DNA of 64,000 nucleotides from Saussurea involucrata (GCA_033807775.1 CM066317.1:32429870-32493869); one strand, 5' to 3'. Shown: positions 1 through 11,321, counted from the first letter of the stretch. Program-made: numbers and translations. Notes: generated from the letters alone by a model not told the origin.

Positions 1-7
1 TATTGGC

Positions 8-84
8 TAGGGGTGGTATCGGATACAAAATAGGTATGGTTTGTACGAGTTTGTACAAACTAACTGGTTTGTATCCGATACCAC

Positions 85-89
<5 letters not shown>
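8..89. repeat. Short inverted-repeat hairpin (MITE-like)
   Basis: Two 22-base arms (8-29 and 68-89) are exact reverse complements around a loop of about 38 bases. The ends read TAGGGGTGG. This resembles the tip-to-tip remnant of a small non-autonomous DNA transposon, perhaps hAT-like. No target-site duplication could be confirmed because the right side runs into an AT microsatellite. Confidence 0.5.

Positions 90-130
<41 letters not shown>
89..130. repeat. (AT)n microsatellite
   Basis: A pure AT dinucleotide run is followed by a short GT run. The surrounding 131-240 is AT-rich and holds nothing recognisable. Confidence 0.9.
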
Positions 131-138
<8 letters not shown>

Positions 139-241
139 AGTATAGTATATATAACATATTATAATTTTGATATAATGTAAAAAGTCATAATATATAAAAT
201 ATATGTCTTTAATAATAATTACTAATATGAATTATATATAA

Positions 242-300
242 CTAGTTGAGTACCCGCGCAATGCGGCGGGATACATTTTGACTGTGAATCCGAAAACGTT
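242..300 (-). mobile_element. Helitron-type 3' terminus (minus orientation)
   Basis: Read on the minus strand the sequence has a GC-rich hairpin (CCCGCCGC-ATT-GCGCGGG, with one bulge), then a 7-base spacer, then CTAG, then a T. This is the order expected at a Helitron 3' end (hairpin, short spacer, CTRR, insertion before T). The body would extend rightward from 242. Its 5' end was not found, so only the terminus is called. Confidence 0.5.
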
Positions 301-511
301 TTACATTTAATTCAACTTTATGTTTCTTTATATTATCAGCTAGAGGTGTGCCCAAAATTAACTGATGCAGTTGGAACCGATCGATCCTAACTTGATATCC
401 AATTTCATATCATGGTTTCTATTGTTAAAAATCTGTTGTAAAAACATGTACAAAAGATGTATGTGCAAAAAAATTCATTGAACAAATACAAAAGAATACA
501 TAAACTCTAGC

Positions 512-870
512 TAGATTGCTGATAATGGCGGTCGAAAGTTTACAATCAACCTCTAATTTTGATGGGCAATTAAGTAATCTATCGAATGGAAATCATCATT
601 GATTTGTCTTGCTTTATTAGCAGCAGGTTTCTTGAACAAGAGTTCTGCCAAGTCTTTTGTAGTTTTCCGATCTCTTTAGGTATGAATTTAGATAGATCCA
701 GAGAGAATGACGTTTTACCGTTGGCATCTTGGATCTATTCGTTTCCTCTTGGTAGATCGTTGCTTCCATAAGTTCCTATTGCTAGCAACCAATGAGGCCA
801 ATTGCTGAATTCTTCTTTCCAAGATTCTTGGTCACGTGATCTAAACAATGGATATGCATAAAGCTGATTT
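512..870 (-). pseudogene. LAZY/NGR/DRO1-like (IGT family) gene fragment
   Basis: The minus strand near 838-760 reads through a segment with KEEFSNWPHWLLAIGT followed by YGSNDL, matching the IGT-family signature region (WPH-LLAIGT-GNND) of LAZY/NGR/DRO1 gravitropism proteins. Further along (about 690-600) two overlapping frames give SKFIPKEIGKLQK and then FKKPAANKARQINDD, and about 575-515 gives TCPSKLEVDCKLSTAI. These correspond in order to the conserved 'TPEEIGKLQKEL..LL' and 'FLNCPSSLEVDRR' blocks. The fragment needs at least two frame changes and contains in-frame stops, so it is dead. The N-terminal MKxFxWMQNKL region and the C-terminal CCL domain were not found. Family members normally set gravity-dependent organ angle. 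The call rests on motif memory, not on a search. Confidence 0.62.
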
Positions 871-1800
871 CTTGTTCAACATAAGTAAAAAACACAAGGT
901 CCAAGGTCCATTTTTCTTGACATACTTGGATGCTTAGGTATAGAGCATTACCAAAACCAAAGGTACAATATACAAAGAAAAACATACTAGATGAAGACCA
1001 ATAACACTTTGTATGTAGTAAGCAACCAAAAACATTCCAACGCCGACTTTGTAGTTAAAGAAACTTGTTTTTTTCCCCAAATAGGTGATCCCAGGCTTCG
1101 CCCAAACTAATTCCATGGAAAGTTACGATTGTAGCCTTTGCCACAACCCTGAGATAGATCTCCTATTGACCACGAGCGCATATATAGATGACCGGATTCG
1201 AAAGAAACTTGTTTTTGACAAGCATCAATTTTATAATCTTCAAACTCCTGATGAAGAAATTTCATCTTGGATTTTAGATATGTAACTTGGCAAGTTAAGA
1301 AGGTAGAATTCGATGACCAAATTCAAGTCTGTTGGTAAACTAATAGTTAGTTGAATGTTGATCAATTCTATAAGATATCAAAAACCGATTTTCTTGGATT
1401 TTTAAATGATTATATAGAATGTATTTTACTATTTGCACATAAACATCAAATGTTTCTTGTGTGGGGGACAAAGCCTCTGTGTGTTATTTTTCTTTAACGA
1501 AGTAATAAGACAAATATTCATCCTAAAGATGTTGTTTCTATGATATTAGATTGGATCAAGTCATTAGACTGAAAACAGTAAAACTATCATATGTGCCCAT
1601 CGAAAAACTAAAAAAATCACAATGCCAAATACCATGTTTATGTGTAGAAATATTATATGTATTGAGATACTTGCACCCACCTCTAATCCTTCTCAGTTGC
1701 CAAAACAGATGGCGTTCAAAGGTTCTAGAACATTTAAACCTCTGATGGCAATGTTGTAACCAGCAACTCACATGTCCTAGAAGGTTTATTTTTAATACCC
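871..1800. other. No recognisable gene
   Basis: This is moderately AT-rich sequence. A 66-codon open frame (1085-1285, +) has protein-like composition and two CxxC-like cysteines (CSLCHN), and it is preceded by a possible AG acceptor. It matches nothing I recognise. It may be an exon relic of the same decayed region as the LAZY fragment. Confidence 0.4.
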
Positions 1801-1809
1801 GCGATATGT

Positions 1810-1810
<1 letters not shown>

Positions 1811-1866
<56 letters not shown>
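1811..1866. repeat. (AC)n(AT)n compound microsatellite
   Basis: About 14 AC units run directly into about 13 AT units. Open frames across it are repeat artefacts. Confidence 0.95.
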
Positions 1867-1869
<3 letters not shown>

Positions 1870-1872
<3 letters not shown>

Positions 1873-2370
1873 TTGATGATGAAAGAGCAAAATCACAAAA
1901 CAAAAACAACCAAAAACAATACAACAATGACGTGGAACAAAACAATGAAAACACAAAAGCACTAAGAAACAGGATAATACTGATCACAAATGAATAGATA
2001 AACAGTGAAATATTAAATGGCATTCATTAAAACAAAAAAATACATATAGGAAGCATATAAGCTCAACTCATTCATTACAATTTCAAGGAATAGAGTGAGG
2101 CTTCTGGGCTCGAAAAAAAGCTTTAAGAATACAAGCAAACAGTATTGATATTAGAATGCATGTTAGAAGGCATTTTAAAAATCAAGACGTTCATCTAAGA
2201 TTTATATATGCCAAAAATTGTGCCCACCTTGTAACCTTATAGAGAGAGCAAAATAACCATTTTTAAGAGTTTGAAAGACAAACCTGATAGGTTTTGTTTT
2301 GTAAAAGGCTCACTGTTCTCCGCAATGTCAACTGATGCTCAAAAAAGTGTGGTTGTGTTTAACTCACTGT
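1870..2370. other. AT-rich sequence without recognised feature
   Basis: Adenine-rich text with no motif, terminal repeat or coding pattern that I can support. Confidence 0.5.
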
Positions 2371-2745
2371 TCTAAAAGGCTCGCCGCAACAGCCGCCATG
2401 GCGCACTGTGGCTTAAGGCTTATGCCTCACGCCACGTTATGCTTGTGGCACGCCATGGCCTAATGTGCGGTCTTTGTGACACAATATTTGGTTGTTCATT
2501 ATGTTTTTACTGTCTTATGTCCTAGTTTTTAATATATAACCTCATTTAAATTGTTTATTATCATTGAATCATCGAGTAATAGTACAAAACATATGTTTTT
2601 ATATATAATATTGTATATGCTATAGAGATTTGCCGTCATAAGTCACACCTTGATAAACGTCGTGGTCTTGCCATGACTCCTAAGGCTTAAGGCTTGGCGT
2701 CGCCGCCACGCACGCCTCACGCTATTGAGCGTTGGTTTAACTTAA
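2371..2745. repeat. GC-rich-ended inverted repeat, possible foldback element
   Basis: Two GC-rich blocks (about 2380-2470 and 2675-2745) flank an AT-rich centre. They share CGCC/GGCG and GGCTTAAGGC-type words, partly in inverted order. This resembles plant foldback elements with GCC-rich arms. The arms are imperfect and the borders are uncertain. Confidence 0.3.
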
Positions 2746-3000
2746 ACTCGAGCTCAAAATAATACCACAAATTTATTACAAACTTACAACTAATAATACC
2801 TCAAATGCTTGATTAGACATAAAACCTTTGAAAGTCGTGACTTTATCAATGAAAATTATTAAATTAAGTAGGATAGATTTATGTAAAATCAAGATATTAC
2901 CGGTATTCCAAACTCCATAGGAATCAAGAATGCTCTCCAAATATTGGCACACAAAGGATTCAATGTCCAAAAAGGAAGCAAAAACTTTAACAAATTACCT

Positions 3001-3042
3001 GAATTTGTAGAAGTGAATTTGTAGAAGTGAATTTGTAGAAGT
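3001..3042. repeat. 14-bp tandem repeat, 3 copies
   Basis: GAATTTGTAGAAGT is repeated three times in perfect tandem. Confidence 0.95.
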
Positions 3043-3370
3043 GATAAAGGTAACAGCTCTATTTGATGCTAGAAGTTGAAGCTCATGGCTTGGGCTGTTT
3101 ACCTATTCAAATATTAGAACACATCATAAATCCAAATAATTTGACAACGAATGTGTGTAATTCAGATAAAAAAAGATTGGAGAAAGCAAGAAAATAGTAT
3201 AACAACATAATTTCGAACATGAAATCCAAAAAAAAACAAAAAGATAAAAGTTATTAATGGGTTTTTTATAGGTAAATTGAAAGATGTTTTTTTGATGCAA
3301 TTAGGCTCTTCAAGGATTTTAATGGGTTTTTACAAAAAAGAGCAGTGCCAAATATTATTTGCTGCACAGA

Positions 3371-3486
3371 AGCACAAGGTAGAGACGGAGATGGAGTTCC
3401 TATCATTAACACAAAAATAAGTAATCAAAGCACAAGGTAGAGACGGAGATGGAGTTCCTATCATTAACACAAAAATAAGTAATCAA
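3371..3486. repeat. 58-bp perfect tandem duplication
   Basis: 3371-3428 and 3429-3486 are identical 58-base units. The lack of differences points to a recent duplication (or an assembly artefact) inside the unidentified minus-strand region. Confidence 0.92.
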
Positions 3487-4088
3487 AGGGGAGCTGAAAC
3501 ATCCCCAAATAAAAAGAGGAAACTTCAAATTGGTGAAATCAATCAAGAACAAAAGGATAAAACAAAATAAGTTTTGTACCAAGATCAAGACATCAAAGCA
3601 TAAGAACAAGTCGAACGATTTCAGTAGCAACCGATCGAAAACCCTAATTTCATGTTTTATTGAAAACAGGAGAAGATTAATTACCCCATTGGGCTTGCCA
3701 TCGTAGAGACCAGAGTTTTTCTCCATCGAAAGGTGAATGATCTGAGATCATAAGGGATGGCGGAGAGAGACGAAGCATCTGAGATCATAAGGATGGTGGT
3801 GACAAACGAAACATATGTTCAAAACAAAGACTAATCAATCTAGCAAATAGATGAAAGTAGAGGCGAAATCTTGATTCTTGAGGAATAGAGCCAGAAAACG
3901 TACCACAAAAAAATGAGAGATTGTGAGAATTAATGAGATATGGTGAGATTGTAGAGAGGGCAGATGCAATACCAACAGAGGGCTTTGAACCCAAAAATCT
4001 TGGGAACACAAAGAGTCAGTCTTTATTTGAATTCAAAATTCAAACATTACTCGTTAATCACAAAGATGCATCATTAAGTTATACATCT

Positions 4089-4208
4089 TGCATATAAATA
4101 TGTAATTAAGAGATTTTAATACTTTATGCATTAAATGGCAGTACGCTATGCATGTGAATATGTAATTAAAACTTTTAAGACTTTATGCATTAAAAGGTAG
4201 TACCCAAT
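4089..4208. repeat. About 60-bp diverged tandem repeat, 2 copies
   Basis: Both units share ATATGTAATTAA, then ACTTTATGCATTAAA, then a GTAC-containing end. They differ at several positions. The surrounding 4021-4437 is AT-rich with an AT microsatellite near 4310 and nothing else recognised. Confidence 0.7.
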
Positions 4209-4299
4209 GCAATAAAAGTTGTTTCTAAGACTTTTGGTCTATATGCTTTATAAGATAGTATAGATAATACAAATAAATATATAAGAGATATAAGATATA

Positions 4300-4331
<32 letters not shown>

Positions 4332-4437
4332 ATTAATAATAAAATAACATATATTGTAATTGAGTTGATGGATTTGATGGGTTTCAATTTTCAAAGCATT
4401 CAACACCCCTATTAGGAGGTGCCAATAGCAATGCCCT

Positions 4438-4632
4438 AATTTCTCGAAATTTGAACCCATCATATTGAATTGAATAAAAAAAATTATTATTTTTGTGTTG
4501 TTATATATATGGTTCCATAAGTCCGTAACTATAAATTATAAAGATTTTTTATAGGTAAAAACTTTATACGTCAACATTGACCACACAAGTTTTAAGTTCC
4601 ATAATTATCTAACTAATTATATTAATTACCTT
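4438..4632. repeat. Dispersed repeat, copy A
   Basis: About 195 bases align with 48853-49048. They share the same order of landmarks: a TTTGAACCC block, ATATATGGTTCCATAAG, CTTTATACGTCAA and a final TAACTAATTATATTAATTAC. Similarity stops sharply at that final block in both copies. The element type is unknown. Confidence 0.8.
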
Positions 4633-5059
4633 ATCAATATATATTTTGTTCAAATCACTTCTTTGTTTTGTTTTTGCAATAATATTAATTTTATTTCATT
4701 AATGAAACAATACCTAAGTTGATATGTATTGATAAATATAAGATTATTTTATCTTTGAAATAAAACAGTAGGTTAATCAGTTTTAATAATATAAAGGTTT
4801 ATCAACGAAACAACACATATAATTGATCTCTTTTGAGTATAATATCGTTTCACCAACGAAACATTACATTGAGGCAGTAATTTCAAAAGGGAAAATGAGT
4901 TTTTTTCTAGGAAAGGGTTGGTTCACATAATAATATACTTCCTTCGTCCTTGTCCACAATGAAAAAGACACAACTCTAGAAATATATATTTATTACACTT
5001 TTTGATTAACAACAAGACATTTTATATTTTATAAAGAGAAGATTTTCTCCATCTCATGA
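4633..5059. other. AT-rich intergenic sequence with Stowaway-like scrap
   Basis: Mostly AT-rich. Around 4930-4965 the text ACTTCCTTCGTCC resembles a decayed Stowaway end (CTCCCTCCGTCCC). The matching opposite end was not seen. Confidence 0.3.
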
Positions 5060-5064
5060 TTAAG

Positions 5065-6598
5065 TGTAATAACCGTAATTCTTTGTCAGGAATAAAAGTA
5101 TGTGTGAGAGGTTTTCAAGTTTGGGGACATTATAATAATTAAAAGTTAGAGGACCTTTTTGCAATTAGGGAGAGGTATAAGAACCCCTCTTTCACCCTAA
5201 TTTCAAGAAATGTGTGTGTGTGTGGAGGCTGGAAGGAACGCGAAGAACATTGGTGAGAATCGTTTGCATTCAATCAGAAGAAATCAAGGAAGGGAGAGAT
5301 TGGAAGCTAGCTTCTGCATCATATCTTCCAGGTAATTTCATGATTAACCCTTTTATTCTTGGCTTATTATGAGAAATCAGTCTTTTGGGTTTTGTGGTTG
5401 AATATTGGTAATAGATTATCTAAGTGATTAGTAGATGGTATTCTTGTGTTTAGCAGAGAAAGGATCGTTAAGATATGGTTAAGAGTTGGTGTTAATGCAT
5501 TTATTAATTGTGAAATCGAGTTTGTGTGAGATTAGTAGTGGATCGCTAGACCTTAACCACGTCCGGTAAGTGACTCTGCACGTTTCTGGATCCCGTGTCC
5601 GGTAAGTGTTATTCGGATCGTTTGGTATCCGGGAAAGAGGTGTCCGAGTAGTGGTATCCGGGAAAGAGTCGTCCGGGTAGTGGTATCCGGAAAGAGTCGT
5701 CCGAGTAGTGGTATCCGGGAAAGAGTCGTCCGGGTAGTGGAATCCGAAAAGAGTGTCCGGATAGTCCGGTATCCGGGAAGGGTTGTCCGGATTGTTTATT
5801 ATCCGGAAGTGACGTTTGGTTAGTTAGAATCCGGTTAGCTTATGTTTCTCATCCATTACTCAAGTGTTCAAGTGTTTCCTTTGGAGGTCAAGCGTGATAG
5901 AAAGATCCGATCAAACGCAACAGGTGAGTTTTTCTAATTAAGTACGTGTTTTAACGTGGTTTCAAAAGTAAGAAATGATTATGAAATGTTATATTATATT
6001 GCATGAAAAATGGGTGTTTGGAAAGTTAACTTAAAGTGTATGCATACGTTGTTGATAGATGTGTAATGGCTAAGTCGGGGGTGTGACCCACCAGTGCTCA
6101 TACCGGGGGGTGTCCCGTTTATGCCATGGGAGGAGTGATCCAGTAAGGCAGTGTGAGACTAACACGTTGTCGGCATTGCGGGCTTCAGTGTGCCACTTAC
6201 ATGTACATTTTATGTGGAATCTTATTCTTTAAAGTTGTTGTTTATAATGGTTATGAAATGTTTTATACTTGTTGATGAAACTGTTGCCACTAGAGGGAGC
6301 TCACTAGACCTCATGGTCTAACCCTCGCTTTTCCAAAAATTAAACCCTTTTCAGGTAAGCACTTAGTAGAAGGCTCTAGTAAGGGCAAAGAGAAAGCGCG
6401 AGCGTGAAGCTTTGGACTAGAAGGAAGTCTTTATAGTTAGCATGTTAAGCATAGTCTTTAGAAATCTCATCTGTGTAATAGGTTGTTTCCTCAAACCTTG
6501 TGTTGTACTCGTATGTTTGAGATGATATTTTGAGGCCGTTTCGGCGAGTTATATATTTAATGTCGTTATGTTTTTTTTTGTTGAGCTGGGTTGTTACA
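5065..6598 (+). repeat. 5' LTR
   Basis: This 1534-bp LTR runs from TGTAATAACC to TTGTTACA. It contains a TCCGG-rich minisatellite (5575-5830), the hairpin TAGACC-TCAT-GGTCTA at 6305-6320, and TTTTCAGGTAAGC at about 6349-6361. Confidence 0.95.
5575..5830 (+). repeat. TCCGG-rich minisatellite in 5' LTR
   Basis: Units of about 29 bases (GTATCCGGGAAAGAGTCG followed by TCCGGGTAGTG) repeat with small variations. The 3' LTR has more units, which explains its extra length. Confidence 0.9.
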
Positions 6599-6600
6599 GT

Positions 6601-6613
6601 TGGTATCAGAGCC
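6601..6613 (+). other. Primer-binding site (initiator tRNA-Met)
   Basis: TGGTATCAGAGCC begins two bases after the 5' LTR. TGGTATCAGAGC is the usual plant LTR-element complement of the 3' end of initiator tRNA-Met and sets where minus-strand DNA synthesis starts. Confidence 0.95.
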
Positions 6614-9600
6614 ATAGTTTAAGGGATTTAGGTGACCGGATGGGCCTAAACTTAAACTGTGGAGTAGAGGGGAGCACAACTGAGATATAAGATGATGTAG
6701 GAAAGATCACTTTAAGTGCACTAGTGATAGAGTAGCGAGGACCGTCTTGTAAGGAAAATTTGGAATTACATCTGGCCAATGTAATCGCAAATTTACAGGT
6801 ACATGAGTGTGCTCAATTGCTCTTGTTGAGAAGATCGATTGGTATGGAAATAGCGAATTTCTTGTATGGAAATGAATCGACGCGTGCAAGCGTGTGTTTA
6901 AAGGGAAAGACAAAACTATTTGCGTTGCACGATAAAATTTTTGAACTTAGTATTTGCGAATTATATTGCTATTTTTTCATGTTAAGAAAATCATTGTTGC
7001 GAAAATCATGAAAGCGTTTGACTGCAAGGCTTTTATAATCAAAATGAGTATTGACACATTGGTATCATAAATGAGTGTGTGAGCCGACTGATTTACTTCG
7101 TGTAAGTGATTTCGTTCAGAACTTTTCTAGTCCTATGGGAAAAGGTTTCAGTCAATATGTTTCTGTTGTAACAACATCGTTTTGGTTGATTAAGATTGTG
7201 CTTTACTAAAAAGTTGCATGCGAACGATTCCCGAGATCGTTGTGCAGGGCATTGGAGTTTTGAGAGTGTTGGGGTCATGTGTACCCAAGTTGTTTTCAAG
7301 TGTTGTACTTTTTTAAGTTAAAATGTGCGAAATGATTTAAATTATCATGTCGTCATGCATGAAGGCTGTGAACTCACTAGGTCGTAGGGATTATTACATT
7401 CAAAGATAAGGAAGGGTTTCGAGAGTGGAGATGTGTCGGTCAAGCCGGTTGCGAGTGTTTTATGATTGTAGTATTCGTGTTAAGGAAGAGAGCTGAATAG
7501 TGGAAAGGTCAGAAATGAATGTTGGTGTTGGTTGTATGGTGGTTGTTTGTACTCTTGTTCGGTAACTTGAGATGCGGTCGTCGAGGGACGGTTGTGCCCG
7601 AGGGAAGGACTAGAAGTCGTCAAGATATTTATTTTAGTAACTTGTTTTATGTAGCATTGAGATTCATTGATGAATATCGTCGGCGATGCGCTTGAGAATT
7701 TGGGAGTGGCCTTGTAATGTTGACCTCGCCCCAGGTAAGCCTTTAATTTTTTTGCAAGTGAGGACGGCGGAGTATAAGGTTGATTATGATACGTTGGAAG
7801 AAGTAGGTCCCGTTAGGTACCCTTGTTGTCGGAAAGGTTTTGGAAGCATCATCATGTTGTCTATTGATGTTGAAGTTAACAACTATTTAAGATGTCTGAA
7901 GCTGAAGACTTGGATCAGGAGATTGAAAATTGAGAAAATCACCCTGGTATGTGTAGAACTGTAGATGTAGGAAGTCCTCTAGGAAAGATGTATACTTTCA
8001 TGATAGTGGATCACCTCGTATGGGCGTTATGTTTGTGGAAGATTGCTAGTTGGATGAGTGTTTTCCCTACGATGTTTGGATGGTTCGTAAAAGAAGAAGG
8101 TAGTTAGCGCAACCGAAGTGGATGCATTGATTATATCGATCTGAGAGGGAAAATGCAGTGTCGTTTGCAATGGTTTCTTGGAGATCGCAATAAACCGATA
8201 AGGAGCAAGTATTTTGAGCAATTGGGAAATCATGAGTTGTGGTTCATCTAGATTCGAAGAAAGACAAAGTCGTGAGATAGATTTGATTCATATTTATGAA
8301 GATGAATATAAAGGCAAGATTGTTTATTGTTCAAATGACTGTGAGATCCTTGTCTGCAGTGTGATGTTGCGGGTGGAGGTTGTGTGGATAAGTTAGTGGC
8401 ATCTTGTGCCAAGATGGATGTGCAAGTCAGTGATTCGGTAAGGTGTTGTTAAAGAGGGATAAGCATGGAAAGAGGTCCTCTTTCAAATATTTCGGATGAG
8501 TTGTACCAAGTGTCAAGCATGCCGTGGGGATGCAAGGATTGTAGGTTGGCGTCATGATATGGCTACATCCGGAATAAAAGGGGTGGAGCGGTAGTTGGTG
8601 GTTACCCAAAAGAGGGACCATGTGCTTTTGGTTGCATGAGTCGTTGAGTGGGTTTATTTCGGGATCACTGAAAGTTTAATGAAGATGTTGGATTGGTTAG
8701 TTTACGTTGTAGTGTAGTGGATGCAGGATCTTTAAGGAATGTGAATTGTTTCTTATGTACAAAGGAATTCTCTGAGAAGGTAACAGTTTGGAGATCAAAA
8801 AGTGTGTGGTGGCTTCGAACACTGTGTCATTTTGGGATGATTTGGTTGGATACCTAAAGTTAGAATTTTGGTGAAACCAATTGGCTATGTATAATAATGA
8901 AGAGGTGTTATCGGCGCATGTAAAAAAGGTCGGAAGAGGGGGGAAAGTAATGTTTGGTGGGCGGTACTCCATGTTAACGTGAAAAGGTGAATATAATATG
9001 TCGGAATAAGGGAGTAGGTTGGAAGTAGGAAGTTTGGCAAGTGACACCGAAAAGGTGGAGTAGTGTGTTTAGATTGTCATTGGTGAGTATTCGAACTCTT
9101 GATAAGAGTATGGAGAAAGAGGATTTGGGTGTGTTATGGTTCAAGGGCGGTGGAAAGCTAACTTATGCGACTAGTCGAAAGCGTGCACCTTCTAGTGAGT
9201 TGTTCGTTGGAGGCATTATGTTTCGAGAAGGAAGAGGAAAAAGGTAGATGAATGTAGTACTCGTTATAAATGACTGTTAATGCCAAAAATCGTCCAGAAG
9301 GATAACTTAAGGTTGATCGTGGAGCTTAACAACTAAAGATAGAAATCGTTCGACAAAACAATGCGACCAAGATAAAAAGTAAAGGAGACGAAAGAATTTG
9401 GTGACGCGGGAAAAACCTCAACGAGGAAAAAACCCGTGGATGACTATGATGGTCGCCGTTGCACTATGGTCGCCAAACAGGGGCGATGTCCTTGTGTTTT
9501 AAGTGTCGAGAGTACAATGATTACAATACAAATAATAGAAATAAGCTAATTTGTAAAGTAAACAGGTGTATCATGTATAAAAACAAGTGTGTCGTGCGTA

Positions 9601-10929
9601 AGAACTATATGTCGTGCGTCGTCTGTTCGAGAGAGAATGCTTCTTCGTTTATAAACTTTCAGTATGATGTAGGTATTTCGAGAGTTCAGATGTGCGCAAA
9701 ATGATGTTGAGCCTTCGTTTATATAGCCTTCGAATGCTTTGAATGATCCCATAAAAGCTTTAAGTAACGGTTGGCTGTGGAGAATCAATGTTCATAATGA
9801 TCTTCGTAGGTTATAGCCGTTGGTCATTAATTGCGTTGATCCTGTATTAAAACAGAGAAACCATAACAGTTGTGTCATACGTTAGTTGGTCGAGGTCGTA
9901 AGGTACCTTGCGACGGTCCTGCGAATTGGATGACAATGTGGTCGAGTGTCGTGGAGAGCTCTCGACCTAAACTTTAGGAGGGGCGACAGAGGTATTAAAT
10001 GTATTTTTAGGACTTTAGCTTAATCCAAGACATGTCGTGTGATATGTGTCTTACCTTTTTTTGTTGTGGCCGTGACTCGTGGATTTTTACCCAAACAATG
10101 GCCATTGGATTTGATTTGGTGTTGTTGTGAGAGATGTTTCAAGTAACTTGTTGTTCAGTGCTAAGCTAATGGGAGTAGTTTCGTGTGAGCATGGTCGCTT
10201 CTCGTTGAGCGAGTAAAACTTGAACTTATTCCGTGTATGGTTGGACGATTGTTGAATGCAACGAGAGTTTGACTGTGTGCCTTCATTATTGGTGGACACG
10301 TCGGACGATGGGTTGTGGAGGTTTCTTGCTTTTAGCTATGTATGTGTAGGGTGATGACATAGTGGGAGCGTATGAATAGATTTACACTGATGTGGTGTAG
10401 GACATAAGTCGTATTGGGGAAGTAATATAGAATTGCATGTTATTCGATAAGGGAACTCTTGACCGTAAATTTATTGGGATACTCAAGGTTGGCCTTGTGC
10501 CAAGTTGGCAAGTTGAGTGGTTACATTTAGTAAAGAATTGACGTTATTGTGGCATGGAATTCAGCAAAGTTCCTTCTTTTAATGAAGTGGAGTTGCTCGA
10601 GGAAACCTTTGCTAGACGCGTTTTTTTTAACCGTGAGTCCATGCGTGTGGACAAAGCGGAAAATATCTAGTTCGGCTAACTTGGGATGTTACAGCGTAGT
10701 TGATCAGAGACGTTGCAAGTATGTTATATGAATTAATCCAACGTAAGAAGTGGTGGTTAACCGAGGGGCGGTTCCGAAGGATTGGGAGCGACTATGATTT
10801 CAATCAGAGTGGTTTGGACAGTTGGGTGGAGCTAAGTTGAGTAGGCTGAAAATCGTGAGTCTTGTGAATCTCAAGTTGGGGGAAAACTTGATGCGGACGA
10901 CATCCCTATAGAACGAGGTGGTGCGTCCG
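6614..10929 (+). other. Degenerate interior of the LTR element
   Basis: About 4.3 kb with only short open frames in all phases. I see no protease, reverse transcriptase, RNase H or integrase core motif. Base composition is moderate GC, unlike the AT-rich flanks. Short frames such as 7686-7964 do not match retroviral-type domains. Confidence 0.6.
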
Positions 10930-11321
10930 AGAAAAAGGTGAAGTTGGGCCATATTTTTTTTGGATCCGTTGAATTATTGAATGAGTTGGAGAATTGGTGT
11001 GTAAATTGGTTGTACCTGATGAAACTATGGGGAAGACATAATGTGTATCACGTCTCTATATTAAAGGAGGCTTGTTGGAAGTTGATATGGCGGCACTTTA
11101 GCAAGGATACGGGTGGACGAGAAGTGAAACCTTGTCTTAGGATTAGAGACAATCTTTGACCGTAAGTCAAGTCAAGGAGTTAAGAAACAAAGAACTTGGC
11201 CGTGTGGAGATGCAAACGTAGTTTCCAAGGACAAGAGGCAACTAGGGAGGTAGTGACAGACGTGAGGTCCAAGCACCCAAGCTTGTCCGACGATGGAATT
11301 CCGGGGACGGAATTCTTTTGA
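10930..11321 (+). pseudogene. Pol C-terminal relic (integrase tail and chromodomain)
   Basis: The frame at 10938-11159 ends in HNVYHVSILK, matching the 'VHNVFHVSMLRKY' block after the chromovirus integrase core. About 11160-11321 gives VKELRNKELGRVEM and later ATREVVTDVRSKHPSL, in the order of a Tekay/Del-type chromodomain (LRNKEI-LVKV-W ... TWE-E-MR-YP-LF). A stop then falls just before the polypurine tract. Stops and frame shifts make it non-functional. It is evidence that the element descends from a chromovirus. Confidence 0.7.

Larger units (their letters stand above)
2746..4020 (-). other. Gene-like but unidentified region
   Basis: On the minus strand an ATG at 3726 opens 14 codons beginning MEKNSGLYDGKPN. 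A GTAATT donor and an intron-like T-rich stretch follow, the pattern of a plant first coding exon. A second exon-like frame lies near 2970-2885. A further frame (4009-3785) begins MFPRFLGSKPS. None matches a family I recognise and no continuous gene model can be joined. It could be a decayed gene or the 5' end of an unrecognised one. Confidence 0.2.

Noticed and set aside
1806..2023. Open frames across the AC/AT microsatellite, both strands
   Set aside because: They consist of dinucleotide-encoded repeats (HTHTHT, YIYIYI) and have no homology.
7361..7390. A second LTR hairpin module inside the element interior (GAACTCACTAGGTCGTAGGG)
   Set aside because: The CACTA anchor is present, but no paired stem, ACC or CAGGT follows, so a nested LTR is not supported.
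9041..9247. Short open frames inside the decayed LTR element
   Set aside because: No retroviral-type motif and no continuation; frames of this length are expected by chance in moderately GC sequence.
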